64,000 bases of DNA from Amylolactobacillus amylophilus DSM 20533 = JCM 1125 (GTDB taxonomy: Bacteria > Bacillota > Bacilli > Lactobacillales > Lactobacillaceae): contig NZ_CP018888.1 of NCBI RefSeq assembly GCF_001936335.1, positions 1,546,353-1,610,352 of the forward strand. Reading direction: 5' to 3'. Each line of letters starts with the position of its first letter. The stretch's first letter is position 1. Position numbers and translations under genes: made by a program. The notes under the pieces were generated by a model. That model searched no databases. It had not been told where the DNA came from and saw only the letters and a program-made list of their open reading frames with translations. Below, in pieces: positions 1 through 8,262 of this stretch.

Positions 1-381
1 CTGTTCAGCCCAGTCATGGAAGTTATCCTTATATAGTGTGAACTGCTCCTCTAGTTGTTTTACAACAGCTTGGTCACGGAATAAGAGCACTGTTCCTGCT
101 GCGGCCTTGAAGCCAGCAATCTTCGCAGACGTAGCCTTCATTGCTTCCTCAGTTGGGACTTCCGGACGAAGCCTTTCAAGTGTTAGGTCCCAAAGCTTAA
201 CGTGGTGTTCGCCGAATAGTACAACAGCTCTGACAGTTTGACTGTGAAAAGCAGTTGGTGATGCAATCATGGCATTCTGAACTAGCTCGCTAATTTCTTC
301 ATGAGAAAGTGTGATATCCTTACCAAGTTGGTAGATTGTTCTTCTTTCTTTTGCAATATCAATTGATTTTTGATTAACCAT
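1..381 (-). CDS. Nitroreductase family protein (partial, 3' end outside window)
   Basis: The first 127 codons of a reading frame that runs off the left edge. It starts at the ATG at 381 with a GAGG ribosome site 8-12 nt upstream. The translation (start MVNQKSIDIAKERRTIYQLG, later NAMIASPTAFHSQTVRAVVL and KIAGFKAAAGTVLLF) matches the compact FMN nitroreductases of the Frm2/HbN type: the RRTIY flavin-binding start and the S-P-T-A-F-H-S-Q segment are visible. Such enzymes reduce nitro-aromatics or quinones with NAD(P)H in the cytosol. The gene is divergent from degV, and a perfect TTACT-N7-AGTAA inverted repeat sits over its likely promoter, suggesting control by an HxlR/DUF24 repressor. The C-terminal third cannot be judged. 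Confidence 0.85.
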   Translation of the reverse strand, partial: MVNQKSIDIAKERRTIYQLGKDITLSHEEISELVQNAMIASPTAFHSQTVRAVVLFGEHHVKLWDLTLERLRPEVPTEEAMKATSAKIAGFKAAAGTVLLFRDQAVVKQLEEQFTLYKDNFHDWAEQ

Positions 382-414
382 TTCTTACCTCGCTTATATT
401 AAGTTGATAAATAA

Positions 415-443
415 ATGTTATCATCTTACTTTTCGTAAGTAAA
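415..443 (-). promoter_or_regulatory. Probable promoter of the nitroreductase gene with HxlR-like operator
   Basis: On the minus strand TTTACT (438-443) and TAACAT (415-420) are separated by 17 nt, a plausible sigma-A promoter. The inverted repeat TTACT-N7-AGTAA (426-442) covers the -35 edge and the spacer, so a bound dimer would block RNA polymerase. It resembles the TACT-N7-AGTA type sites described for DUF24/HxlR regulators such as YodB and CatR of Bacillus, which control nitroreductases and azoreductases. The regulator itself is not in the window. Confidence 0.5.
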
Positions 444-517
444 GAAATATTATTCAAAATTACCAAAATTTGTTTGATTGGTTTAAAATGAACTACATGA
501 ATGGAGGATTTATCGAA

Positions 518-1390
518 ATGAAAATTGCCGTTGTTGCTGACAGTGCATCATATCTTACTAAAGAACAAGAGAAACAATATGGGATTTCAGTAATTCCTAT
601 TCCGATAATCTGGAATAATAAAACATACCGTGACATGATTGATATCACCAGTGAGGAGTTCTATCGGCGCCTTTACAGTGAACAAGAATTACCAACAACC
701 TCCACCCCATCGATGGGCGAGGTCCAAAAGCTGATGGACCAACTAGTTCAAGAAGAATACACAGATGTAATCTTTGTGACTATCTCAAGTGGTCTTTCAA
801 GTTTTTATCCTAGTCTGGTTGCCTATGCAGAAACCGAAAAAAGAATTAATATCCATGCATTTGATTCGAAAGTAACATGTGCCGGCTCTGCCAATATGGC
901 AATGCTTGCGGCTAAGCTAGTTGCAGCGGGCAAGTCAGTGCCAGAAATCATCAGTAGCTTAAGTGATTTACGTGCTACAACACATGTCCGCTTTATGGTT
1001 GATGATCTGAGCCACCTGAAGCGGACGGGCCGACTATCAAATGCTGCTAGCTTCGTCGCCGGTATGCTCAAAATAAAACCAATTCTTGGCATGGATGTCC
1101 AAGAAGAGGGAAAGATCTCCGCGATTGGGAAGGAACGCCAAGCTAAAAAAGCGTTTGAGCATATTAAACGTGACTTCGCTGCAGCCATTGCAGATGTTGA
1201 CTACCCTGTCCAGGTAACGTTCTTCGACGCAGCTGCACCGGAACTTAAGGCCGAATGGATGGCTGATTTCAAGCAGAGTTTTCCAAATGTCCGGATTCTC
1301 TCGAGTATTATCGGTCCGGTCGTTGGTGTACATGTGGGTCAAGGATGTATCGCTTTAATTTGGAGTAAAGATATTCAAGGTTTTGCTTGA
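518..1390 (+). CDS. DegV family fatty acid-binding protein
   Basis: 290-aa protein of the DegV family, which binds fatty acids; in Gram-positives such proteins present exogenous fatty acid to the FakA kinase for phosphorylation. The N-terminal MKIAVVADSASYL with the D-S-A motif, the TSTPS loop (about residues 61-65) and the SSGLSS loop (about 90-95) that contact the ligand are present, and length is normal. A longer frame opens at 470, but the ATG at 518 has GGAGG at 503-507 and gives the family-typical start, so 518 is chosen. It is a single gene divergent from the nitroreductase; lplA follows after a short gap. Which DegV paralogue this is cannot be decided. Confidence 0.9.
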   Translation: MKIAVVADSASYLTKEQEKQYGISVIPIPIIWNNKTYRDMIDITSEEFYRRLYSEQELPTTSTPSMGEVQKLMDQLVQEEYTDVIFVTISSGLSSFYPSLVAYAETEKRINIHAFDSKVTCAGSANMAMLAAKLVAAGKSVPEIISSLSDLRATTHVRFMVDDLSHLKRTGRLSNAASFVAGMLKIKPILGMDVQEEGKISAIGKERQAKKAFEHIKRDFAAAIADVDYPVQVTFFDAAAPELKAEWMADFKQSFPNVRILSSIIGPVVGVHVGQGCIALIWSKDIQGFA

Positions 1391-1454
1391 TAATGAAACG
1401 CTTTCATGTAAATATGTAAGTTGTACAAATTATATATTGTAAGGAGATACATCT

Positions 1455-2468
1455 ATGTATTATGTAATAATGAAATCCGACGATATTGGTATGAATTTGG
1501 CAACTGAACAATATCTCATGAATGAAAAATCTTTTGATGAGCCGCTCTTGCTTTTCTACATTGAGAAACCTTCGATTATTGTAGGCCGGAACCAGAACAC
1601 CTACGAAGAAGTCAATGCGGACTACGTCGAGCAGAATAATATTACAGTAACACGCCGTTTGAGTGGTGGTGGCGCTGTTTACCATGATTTAGGTAACTTG
1701 TGCTTCAGCTTCGTGGTCAACAACTCAACCGATGCTTTTGGCAACTTTAAGAAGTATACCCAACCCGTGATTGATGCCCTGCATAAACTTGGTGCAGCAA
1801 GCGCCGAGGGCGGTGGTCGTAATGATTTGCTCGTTGATGGTAAGAAATTCTCTGGGAATGCGATGTACTCGAAAAACGGTAAGACGTTCTCACACGGCAC
1901 CCTATCCTGGGACGTGGACTTAGATGTGCTGACAAAGGCTTTGAATGTTCCGGCCGATAAGATTGCCTCAAAGGGAATTAAATCAATTAGACAACGTGTA
2001 ACAAACATCAAACCCTACGTTGATCCACAGTACCAGAACCTCACTACGGAAGAATTTAGGGATGTGCTACTTCTAACCATGTTCGATGCAGCAGACGTTG
2101 CTGAGATTAGGAGTCACGAATACGTTGTGACGCCTGAGGATCAGGTTGAAATTGACAAGATTGTCAAGGAATACTACCACAACTGGGATTGGGTCTATGG
2201 TAAGAATCCTGAATTTAGTATCCAGAAGCGGCAACACTTCTCCATGGGAACAATTGATGCCAGAATTAACAGTAATGCCGGTAAGATTACCGAGATTAAG
2301 TTTTACGGTGACTTCTTTGGTACGGAACCAGTCCAGTCACTCGCGGATATTCTGACGGGAGTTAATTTCGATCGTGCTGGGATCACCGCAGCATTGGCTG
2401 ATGTCAACCTTGGTCAGTATTTCAACGGCATTGACAAAGAAGAGTTCATCGATTTGCTTGTTAAATAA
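1455..2468 (+). CDS. lplA: Lipoate-protein ligase A
   Basis: 337-aa ATP-dependent lipoate-protein ligase. It activates lipoate and attaches it to lysines of E2 subunits of 2-oxoacid dehydrogenases or GcvH. The signature RRLSGGGAVYHDLGN is at residues 67-81 and the catalytic-lysine region DGKKFSGNAMY at about 131-141. The C-terminal accessory domain (about 240-337) is present, so this is a full two-domain LplA. An AAGGAG site lies 9-14 nt upstream of the ATG. corA follows 48 nt downstream with no terminator seen between, so the two may be cotranscribed. No dehydrogenase genes are nearby, consistent with a salvage role. Confidence 0.92.
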   Translation: MYYVIMKSDDIGMNLATEQYLMNEKSFDEPLLLFYIEKPSIIVGRNQNTYEEVNADYVEQNNITVTRRLSGGGAVYHDLGNLCFSFVVNNSTDAFGNFKKYTQPVIDALHKLGAASAEGGGRNDLLVDGKKFSGNAMYSKNGKTFSHGTLSWDVDLDVLTKALNVPADKIASKGIKSIRQRVTNIKPYVDPQYQNLTTEEFRDVLLLTMFDAADVAEIRSHEYVVTPEDQVEIDKIVKEYYHNWDWVYGKNPEFSIQKRQHFSMGTIDARINSNAGKITEIKFYGDFFGTEPVQSLADILTGVNFDRAGITAALADVNLGQYFNGIDKEEFIDLLVK

Positions 2469-2516
2469 TATCTTGGTTAAACGGCTTTTTAGCCCGAACC
2501 AGAGTTGGAAGTTAAA

Positions 2517-3455
2517 ATGCTAGTAGATACACAAGAGTTAAACGACAAAAAAATATATTTCTACGAAGATATCACAGCAAGTGATATTAAGGAACTCCAC
2601 AGAAAGAACCGCCTGAGCTACGAGATGTTAGGCTATGTTAGCGATGAGCGTGAGCGCGCCCGAGCAGAGTATGATGAGCAGCATGATACATGGCTGCTCA
2701 TTTATAATGTGCCAGTTCGTTCAGCTGACCAATTTGTGCCGCCAATCGGTATTATTTTGCAACAGTATGCGATCTTCGTTTTTTTAACCACAAAAACCGG
2801 CTTCGTTCGGGAGGACTTTGTCTCGGTGTTGAATAACGATCCAAATGATGAAACGATGGATAACCTGCAGGAGACAAATAGCTTCTGGGTTCTCATCTTT
2901 GACGTCCTCTACCTCATCACGACACGCTTCTTTGATTTAATTAACGAGGCTAATAATGAGCGTAATCAGCTAGAAGAAAAGATGCAGAATAGAACGAGTA
3001 ACGACAGTATTATCAAGTTGGCCAAGATTTCCAAGAATTTCGTGGTAATCTTAACGCACATCAACGCAAATGTGATGGCGCTTGACTCGCTTAAACTCTA
3101 TGAGCACCGCTTGTCCACTAACCTCAAATTCACGCCGGACGAATCAGAACACCTCAATGATGTGTTGGTCGAAGCTAAGCAGAGTCAGGAAATGGTCCAG
3201 CTCTACTCCAGTATCACCGACAAACTCACGAACAATTACAATAACCTGATCAATAATAACCTGAATAATGTGATGAAGTTTCTGACCATCTATTCGATTG
3301 TGCTCACTGTTCCAACGATAATTACGGGTTTCTATGGCATGAATGTGAAACTACCGTTTGCCGATTCCCCGTTCGCCTGGATAATCACTATTCTAATCAC
3401 CATCTTTTTCTCACTTCTTGTCTGGCAAATATTGAAGAAGAATAATCTGATGTAA
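2517..3455 (+). CDS. corA: CorA-family magnesium/divalent cation transporter
   Basis: 312-aa membrane protein of the CorA/MIT family (channel-like Mg2+ or Co2+ uptake). A long acidic, helical cytoplasmic N-domain (about 1-245) precedes two C-terminal transmembrane helices. The hallmark GFYGMN, the pore-mouth GMN motif, lies between them at about residues 267-272, and the charged tail KKNN ends the protein. The frame is open from a TTG at 2505, but the ATG at 2517 sits 6 nt after TTGGAAG and is preferred. A strong hairpin terminator follows at 3471-3511. Confidence 0.9.
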   Translation: MLVDTQELNDKKIYFYEDITASDIKELHRKNRLSYEMLGYVSDERERARAEYDEQHDTWLLIYNVPVRSADQFVPPIGIILQQYAIFVFLTTKTGFVREDFVSVLNNDPNDETMDNLQETNSFWVLIFDVLYLITTRFFDLINEANNERNQLEEKMQNRTSNDSIIKLAKISKNFVVILTHINANVMALDSLKLYEHRLSTNLKFTPDESEHLNDVLVEAKQSQEMVQLYSSITDKLTNNYNNLINNNLNNVMKFLTIYSIVLTVPTIITGFYGMNVKLPFADSPFAWIITILITIFFSLLVWQILKKNNLM

Positions 3456-3470
3456 CTTGCACTAAATAAT

Positions 3471-3515
3471 AAAATCTCCGCGATTGATGTAAAGTCAATC
3501 GCGGAGATTTTTTAA
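3471..3515. terminator. Bidirectional intrinsic terminator between corA and cinA
   Basis: A perfect 17-bp stem (3471-3487 with 3495-3511), 7-nt loop, with A and T runs on both sides. It ends corA on the plus strand and can also end transcription from cinA, whose stop is about 95 nt away on the minus strand. Confidence 0.9.
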
Positions 3516-3606
3516 TATCGCGCGTTTTATAATCAAGTTAGCCAATTAGATCCAGCTAATTAATAACTTAACTTTACGCTGCCTCACGCTAGCTGGCAAT
3601 ATCGTT

Positions 3607-4074
3607 TTAATATTTCTGCAAGTATTGCACCAATAAATCAATCCCTGCTTGGCAGCTCTGCGTCATTACTGACTCAGGTTCACCAGGAAAATAATACGTT
3701 TTGGCTAACGTCGTTTCCGGATTAGCTAAGCCGATACAAACAGTCCCCACCATTACGCCCTCCAATTTATCAGGACCGGCCACGCCGGTAAATGCTAACG
3801 CAAAATCAGTACCGGCAATTTTGCGCGCTTGTTGGGCCATGCTTTTAGCAACTTCAGGACTGACGACGCCATATTTTGCGATCAAAGCGGCCGGCACGCC
3901 GAGTAGCTTGGTTTTAGCCGTGGTGGCGTAGGTGATGAAACCGCCTGGATAAATTTGACTAGCCTGTGGTGTGGCGGCTAATTGGCTTTGAAAGGTCCCG
4001 CTAGTTAAGCTCTCGGCGCTGGTCAATGTCAGTTTGCGTTTAGCTAAATATTTTGCTAGTGTCGGTATATCCAT
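3607..4074 (-). CDS. CinA C-terminal domain protein (nicotinamide-nucleotide amidohydrolase family)
   Basis: 155-aa stand-alone CinA C-terminal domain. The family deamidates NMN to nicotinate mononucleotide (PncC-type pyridine nucleotide recycling). The fold signatures are visible: SAESLTSG (about 19-26), PGGFITYA, GVVSPEVAKSMAQ and ALAFTGVAGP. The usual AESCTGG is AESLTSG here, so Cys and one Gly of the active-site loop are replaced; activity is therefore less certain. A longer frame reaches 4188, but the ATG at 4074 has AGAGGAGG 7 nt upstream and starts the conserved domain. It is a monocistronic gene facing the corA terminator. Confidence 0.8.
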   Translation of the reverse strand: MDIPTLAKYLAKRKLTLTSAESLTSGTFQSQLAATPQASQIYPGGFITYATTAKTKLLGVPAALIAKYGVVSPEVAKSMAQQARKIAGTDFALAFTGVAGPDKLEGVMVGTVCIGLANPETTLAKTYYFPGEPESVMTQSCQAGIDLLVQYLQKY

Positions 4075-4457
4075 ATTGCATTCCTCCTCTACTCTACAGC
4101 AGTGAATAATTTTGGTACCGAAAGTTTCCGCTGTTCCGAACGATACGACTTGGACTTGCTTAACTTCGATATTAGTTCCAATCGACATCGGGAAATAAGT
4201 TCTGCTTAACTAACATCCGATACTTGCTAATAGCGTTGTTAAAAACAAGTGACAGTAGCCATCATATTACTTGAAAATATGTCTTATTCTTATAGTGTAG
4301 CAAAGCTGCGTACTTAACTAAAGTAATATACCTATCGTTTAAGCCGTTGATTTTACCATTTATCAGCAATAAACAACCACCTAGTTAAAAGCGCTTTAAT
4401 CTAGTTACACTTATGTATATTAGCATATAGAAAAGCGTCTCACAGGAGGTCCCAAAC
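4075..4457. other. Intergenic region between cinA and IS30 remnant, no gene recognised
   Basis: About 380 nt of AT-rich DNA. It holds the ribosome-binding site of cinA and presumably its promoter, but I see no clear -35/-10 pair, no hairpin terminator and no convincing small ORF. It may include decayed upstream parts of the adjacent transposase remnant. Confidence 0.5.
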
Positions 4458-4708
4458 GTGAAAGTTACGATTGTACTTGATGGCACAGCACAACCACCTT
4501 TTGCTGTCCCCACCCTTACCGCTCTTCAGAACGAGGCACAAATGAGGCGCATAATCGAATGATCCGTCGTGATGTGCCTAAGGGCCTGTCCATGGATACT
4601 TTAGGCCCTAGTGATATCCAAGCAGTGGAAGCCAAGCTAAACAACTTACCACGCCGGCAGTCAGGTTACCAAACCCCAAAAGAGCTTTTCTCCGCTGCCG
4701 CTGGCTAA
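4458..4708 (+). pseudogene. IS30-family transposase, C-terminal remnant (frameshifted)
   Basis: Two frames joined by one missing C near 4510 give an IS30-type transposase tail. Frame one (from 4458) reads to TAQPPFAVP. Frame two (from 4511) reads HPYRSSERGTNEAHNRMIRR, then DVPKGLSMDTLGPSDIQ, then LNNLPRRQSGYQTPKELFS and a stop at 4706-4708. The ERGTNE-N and RRxxPKG blocks and the LNxxPRxxxGYxTPxE block around the last catalytic Glu are characteristic of the DDE integrase core of IS30. The N-terminal HTH and the first two Asp of DDE are missing and no terminal inverted repeats were found. It marks an old insertion between cinA and the phosphoesterase. Confidence 0.8.
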
Positions 4709-4800
4709 AGATTGAATCTTTAAAATATGAATATCAATGAAAATACTGTCTTGCCGGGATTTATTGCTTGGCTAATTTGTTCTTGCAATTTGGGATTTTT

Positions 4801-6156
4801 TTAATATTCAATAGTTAATGAATTGTCATCCATGTTGTTGTCCTGTAGCGCAGTTTGTGCGTAGTTAGCACTCACAGCACCGTATTTGACGAGGGCTTTG
4901 AATCCAGTCGTCTGCTCGAACTCTTCGACTTGTTGTGCTGATAAATTATCGGTACCAGTGAAGAAATACCAGTTCAGCTGAGCAAAACTTTGGGCAGCGG
5001 CATCTAGTAATTTGGGCTGGTTCTTCGCCTGCGCGTATAATCGTTCATAGATGATTGCCTTTGTGTCGTCAAAGAAAAGTTTCTTGGCGTATGCTTTATG
5101 GTGACTTAAATCGGTATTTATTTGTTCCTGCGATCTTAAAAATGGACTAATATCCATCATTTTCTTCTGATAATCTAACTTTCCTGGTGTCAACTTCAGC
5201 TCGCCATAACTATTTGGTGCTACGGCGTAGCTACCGTTTAGTACCTCGATTGTTGGACATCTTCCTGTTGAATCCTTAGTAATATCTTGCGCATGAATAT
5301 GCCCGGCAAAGTTGAGTTTGACGTCATATTTACTAAAGAGTCGTTGCACAGTGGCAGTATTTTCGATGACATAGCCGAACTTACCGCGGCTACTATGTTG
5401 GTAAAGGTTGTGGTGGGTGAAGCTAATCGTCCGTAACCCTTTTTTCTGCCCCTCTTTTAATTGCTGCTCCAGCCACTTAATCGTGGCAGGTCTGATTGTA
5501 CCACTTGTATACGGCGCAGTCGTCGCTGGCCCCACACTGTATTTATTTGTGTCTAGTAGCAACAATTGATATTGATCGTTTAGTTGCACCGTGTAACTGA
5601 GTGAGGCTGGATCAACGCTAGTTGCATTTTCATAACTAGATTTGAAAATGTGGTGCCAGTCTTCTGGGCTAATTTGTTCTGTTTTATATTCATGCTTGCC
5701 TTTGAAGCTCCGCGCCCAACCATCATAAATATCATGATTACCAGGGATGACGAGGAAATTAATCTGATTATCTGTTAGTGGCTTGAATATTTTAGCTAGT
5801 TGTGTCGCACTCTTCTTCGCACCATTAAATGTCACATCACCCGTAATGATTACGGCCGCTGGCCTCTCTTTTAGTGCCTTTTGAACCAGACTTTTGAGTA
5901 ATACTGTACCGTACTTTAAATCCTTACTAGCAGCTGTGGCCTCCATATACTTGAACTTATGACCATTATCATGAAGTGAGTCAGCGATGAAGTGTGTGTC
6001 GCTGAGGACCCAAATTTTGGGTGTTTGATTGGTTGTGGGTAACGTCTTCGAGTGACTATTGGTGTTGGTATAATGATAGAAACCAATGCCTAGTATGACA
6101 GCAATTCCAATAAAAAAGAGGCCGATTAGGCCCCACCAATGTTTCTTCTGCATCAT
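4801..6156 (-). CDS. Membrane-anchored metallophosphoesterase
   Basis: 451-aa calcineurin-like phosphoesterase with one N-terminal transmembrane anchor (about residues 8-28), which places the enzyme outside the cytoplasmic membrane. The two-metal motifs are all present in order: VLSDTHF (about 50-56), ITGDVTFNG (about 99-107), IPGNHD (about 136-141), FTHHN (about 247-251) and FAGHIHAQD (about 282-290). A helical C-terminal region of about 110 residues lies beyond the catalytic domain. Family members hydrolyse phosphodiesters or nucleotides; the substrate is unknown. The start has AGGGG upstream; a second Met follows directly. It is monocistronic, next to the IS30 remnant. Confidence 0.85.
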   Translation of the reverse strand: MMQKKHWWGLIGLFFIGIAVILGIGFYHYTNTNSHSKTLPTTNQTPKIWVLSDTHFIADSLHDNGHKFKYMEATAASKDLKYGTVLLKSLVQKALKERPAAVIITGDVTFNGAKKSATQLAKIFKPLTDNQINFLVIPGNHDIYDGWARSFKGKHEYKTEQISPEDWHHIFKSSYENATSVDPASLSYTVQLNDQYQLLLLDTNKYSVGPATTAPYTSGTIRPATIKWLEQQLKEGQKKGLRTISFTHHNLYQHSSRGKFGYVIENTATVQRLFSKYDVKLNFAGHIHAQDITKDSTGRCPTIEVLNGSYAVAPNSYGELKLTPGKLDYQKKMMDISPFLRSQEQINTDLSHHKAYAKKLFFDDTKAIIYERLYAQAKNQPKLLDAAAQSFAQLNWYFFTGTDNLSAQQVEEFEQTTGFKALVKYGAVSANYAQTALQDNNMDDNSLTIEY

Positions 6157-6231
6157 TGAGCACCCCTATTCAATAAGGTAAGAGTAGCACAAAAGATTCG
6201 TTAATCATATAATTTTTTATTTGGAGAAAAT

Positions 6232-7356
6232 TTATTTTCGTTTAGCCCAATACTGGTAAAAATCGGTTCTGATTGACCCATTGTATAGCTTACGCCGCTT
6301 AGTGGCTCGTTCACCGTAATACCGTTCAAATTCAAGGTCGCTCGTGAGATAGTATTTACTAAAACTAGTTAATGGTCTGAATACCTCCCCCATTTCGTGG
6401 TAGAGAGCACGTGCAGATTCTTCGTCTTTTAGCCTTTTACCATATGGCGGATTAGCAATGATAATACCATTCTCCAGTTCGGTCTTGAAGTCCTTGACGG
6501 CAACTTGTTTGAACTTGATGTCTTGGAGTACACCAATGTTGTTCGCGTTCAGTTTAGCAACAGCCAGCACGGATTCATCTATATCACTGGCCCATATTTC
6601 GGCGTGTTCCGTCGTCTCTTTTGTCAAGGCTTCTTCTTTAGCATTTTTCAGTAGCTGATGGTTGAACCAGTCAAAGTCACTAAACGCAAAGTCACGCAGT
6701 TTTCCAGGTGCAATGTTTCTTGCAATCATCGCCGCCTCGATCGCAATCGTCCCTGAACCGGTCATGGGATCAATTAGCGGGTGCGTACCATCGAATGGAG
6801 TCAGTTTCAGCATCGCAGCAGCAAAGTTTTCTTTTAGAGGGGCCCCACCGTGTTCGATCCGATAACCACGCTTGAAGAGGCTTGAGCCCGTGGTGTCTAG
6901 CGAAATCCGTACCAAATCCTTCACAATTTGGACGTCAAGCTGGTAGAATGCGCCCACTTCAGGGAGAAATCCGCGTCGGCGGTATTGTTTAGTTAGTTTA
7001 TCTACAACAGCTTTCTTCGTAATGGACTGGATATTAGGCTCACTGTGCAGCTTCGATTTCACACTACGACCCTTGACAGGAAACTGGCCATCAACGGGAA
7101 TCAGGCCCGCCCAATCATAGTCATAGACCTGGTCATATAGTTCCTCGAAACTGGTTGCGGTGAATTCCTCTAACAGGATTTTAATGCGATCGGCGGTGCG
7201 CAGCCAAAGGTTTGTTTTGACTATGTCTTCTTGTGTTCCTTCAAAGAATACCCTACCGTTCTCTGTCCGGGTTTCATAACCTAAGGCCTGTAATTCTTTT
7301 GCAACGACAGACTCAAAACCTGCGCCCATAGTTGCATACAGCTGAAATTTTTCCAT
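6232..7356 (-). CDS. THUMP-domain 23S rRNA (guanine-N2) methyltransferase, RlmL/YpsC type
   Basis: 374-aa RNA methyltransferase. An N-terminal ferredoxin-like/THUMP RNA-binding part (about 1-160) precedes a SAM-dependent Rossmann domain with DPMTGSGTIAIEA (SAM motif I) and the catalytic IIANPPYGKR (motif IV, N-P-P-Y), typical of N2-guanine methylases of the RlmL/YpsC group. The frame is open to 7401, but the ATG at 7356 has AGAGGA about 5 nt upstream and starts the family-typical MEKFQLYATMGAG. It lies directly after the rnpB terminator, as ypsC follows rnpB in Bacillus. No separate promoter is evident, so expression may depend on read-through from rnpB. Confidence 0.9.
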   Translation of the reverse strand: MEKFQLYATMGAGFESVVAKELQALGYETRTENGRVFFEGTQEDIVKTNLWLRTADRIKILLEEFTATSFEELYDQVYDYDWAGLIPVDGQFPVKGRSVKSKLHSEPNIQSITKKAVVDKLTKQYRRRGFLPEVGAFYQLDVQIVKDLVRISLDTTGSSLFKRGYRIEHGGAPLKENFAAAMLKLTPFDGTHPLIDPMTGSGTIAIEAAMIARNIAPGKLRDFAFSDFDWFNHQLLKNAKEEALTKETTEHAEIWASDIDESVLAVAKLNANNIGVLQDIKFKQVAVKDFKTELENGIIIANPPYGKRLKDEESARALYHEMGEVFRPLTSFSKYYLTSDLEFERYYGERATKRRKLYNGSIRTDFYQYWAKRK

Positions 7357-7376
7357 ATTATCCTCTTTAATTTTAT

Positions 7377-7404
7377 AAAAAAAGTTGAGCAATAAGCTCA
7401 ACTC
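7377..7404 (-). terminator. Intrinsic terminator of rnpB
   Basis: On the minus strand GTTGAGC and GCTCAAC pair around a short loop (AGTTGAGC at 7383-7390 with GCTCAACT at 7396-7403 on the plus strand) and a run of T follows. It ends RNase P RNA about 20 nt before the rlmL-type start codon. Confidence 0.85.
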
Positions 7405-7780
7405 ATCCCATGCAAACTTCTATAAGCCACGTTTTGTTCCGGTAAATTTGGGAGATTTACCTTCAGCAATCATCTATCTACAAAAATGTCTATGTCTTTA
7501 GTTCGTTTCCTTAGACATAAGCGCCCCTACCAAAAGTTTGGGTTGCCCGCTTGCAGGGTTTACCTCGTTCCACCAACCTGGTTTCCCAGATTGCTCCGTC
7601 ACTGTGGCACTTTTCAGGATATTCACACATAGCCGAAACCTTAGTGCTTTTTCCGCCGTTATCTTACGATACCTTAGCTTATTGGGCTAAGTACAAACAC
7701 TACGAACATCACAGTTCGTGCGAGCGTGGACTTTCCTCAGCCAACTAAATGACCGCGATTGCCCGAAATTTGCATATACA
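7405..7780 (-). ncRNA. rnpB: RNase P RNA component, class B
   Basis: On the minus strand the region starts near CGGGCAATCGCGGTCAT and carries the universally conserved GAGGAAAGTCCACGCTCGC block (plus-strand 7714-7738), GTGCCACAGTGACGGAGCA, GTGGAACGAGGTAAACCC and, near the 3' end, an ATAAACCG-equivalent region followed by CGTGGCTTATAGAA. Length (about 370 nt) and helices fit the Bacillus-type class B RNA, the catalytic subunit that matures tRNA 5' ends. An extended -10 (TGCTATAAT, plus-strand 7791-7799) lies just upstream and a terminator just downstream. 5' and 3' ends are approximate. Confidence 0.95.
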
Positions 7781-7825
7781 ACAACAATTGATTATAGCAC
7801 AAGCTACTTAATAAGCCCAGTATAA

Positions 7826-8170
7826 TTAATCATTCTTATTAAGCGCTTGCTCGATAGTGAATACTTTCCGTTCAAGGATACTGAGTCTTTGGATAATGTC
7901 GAAATTAGTTGACGGCTGGTTCTCGTCCTCTAATGGTTGCACAGATTCATTTTGAACATCCGAGCGGTGAGCCTGATCGGCAAGCTGGCGCTTCAATTCA
8001 CTGTTCTGTCTTTGTAAATTAGTGATAATATCTTGGAAAGACTCATAATCGTCAATCACACTATCGAGGTAGTTATCTACCTCACTTGTATCATAGCCTT
8101 TTCTCGCTTGCTTGAACTGATGCTTTAAAATTTCGTCTGTTGTTAATTTGATTTCATACTGCTCACTCAT
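7826..8170 (-). CDS. gpsB: Cell division regulator GpsB
   Basis: 114-aa DivIVA-related protein. Residues 1-65 form the lipid/PBP-binding coiled-coil domain, with the characteristic LTTDEILKHQFKQARKGYDTSEVDNYLD. A polar Gln/Ser-rich linker and a short C-terminal trimerisation helix (about 88-112, IIQRLSILERKVFTIEQAL) follow. GpsB shuttles class A PBPs such as PBP1 between septum and side wall. ponA lies 1.3 kb away, and gpsB sits next to rnpB and ypsA as in Bacillus. Length is normal. Confidence 0.95.
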   Translation of the reverse strand: MSEQYEIKLTTDEILKHQFKQARKGYDTSEVDNYLDSVIDDYESFQDIITNLQRQNSELKRQLADQAHRSDVQNESVQPLEDENQPSTNFDIIQRLSILERKVFTIEQALNKND

Positions 8171-8262
8171 GTTTAATGCTCCTTAATTTACTGACTTTAT
8201 CTTATCAAAGATGACTGACTGCGCAAACAACATTAACTCTTTATTATCAATTTTTGCAAAAA

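Noticed and set aside
1394..1406. cre-like palindrome TGAAACGCTTTCA before lplA (CcpA site)
   Set aside because: It is 13 nt instead of 14, missing one centre base compared with TGWAANCGNTNWCA, and lies far from a clear promoter. Too weak to list.
4458..4562. 34-aa ORF with GTG start and AGGAGG ribosome site
   Set aside because: Its end and the following frame together form an IS30 transposase tail, so it is part of a pseudogene.
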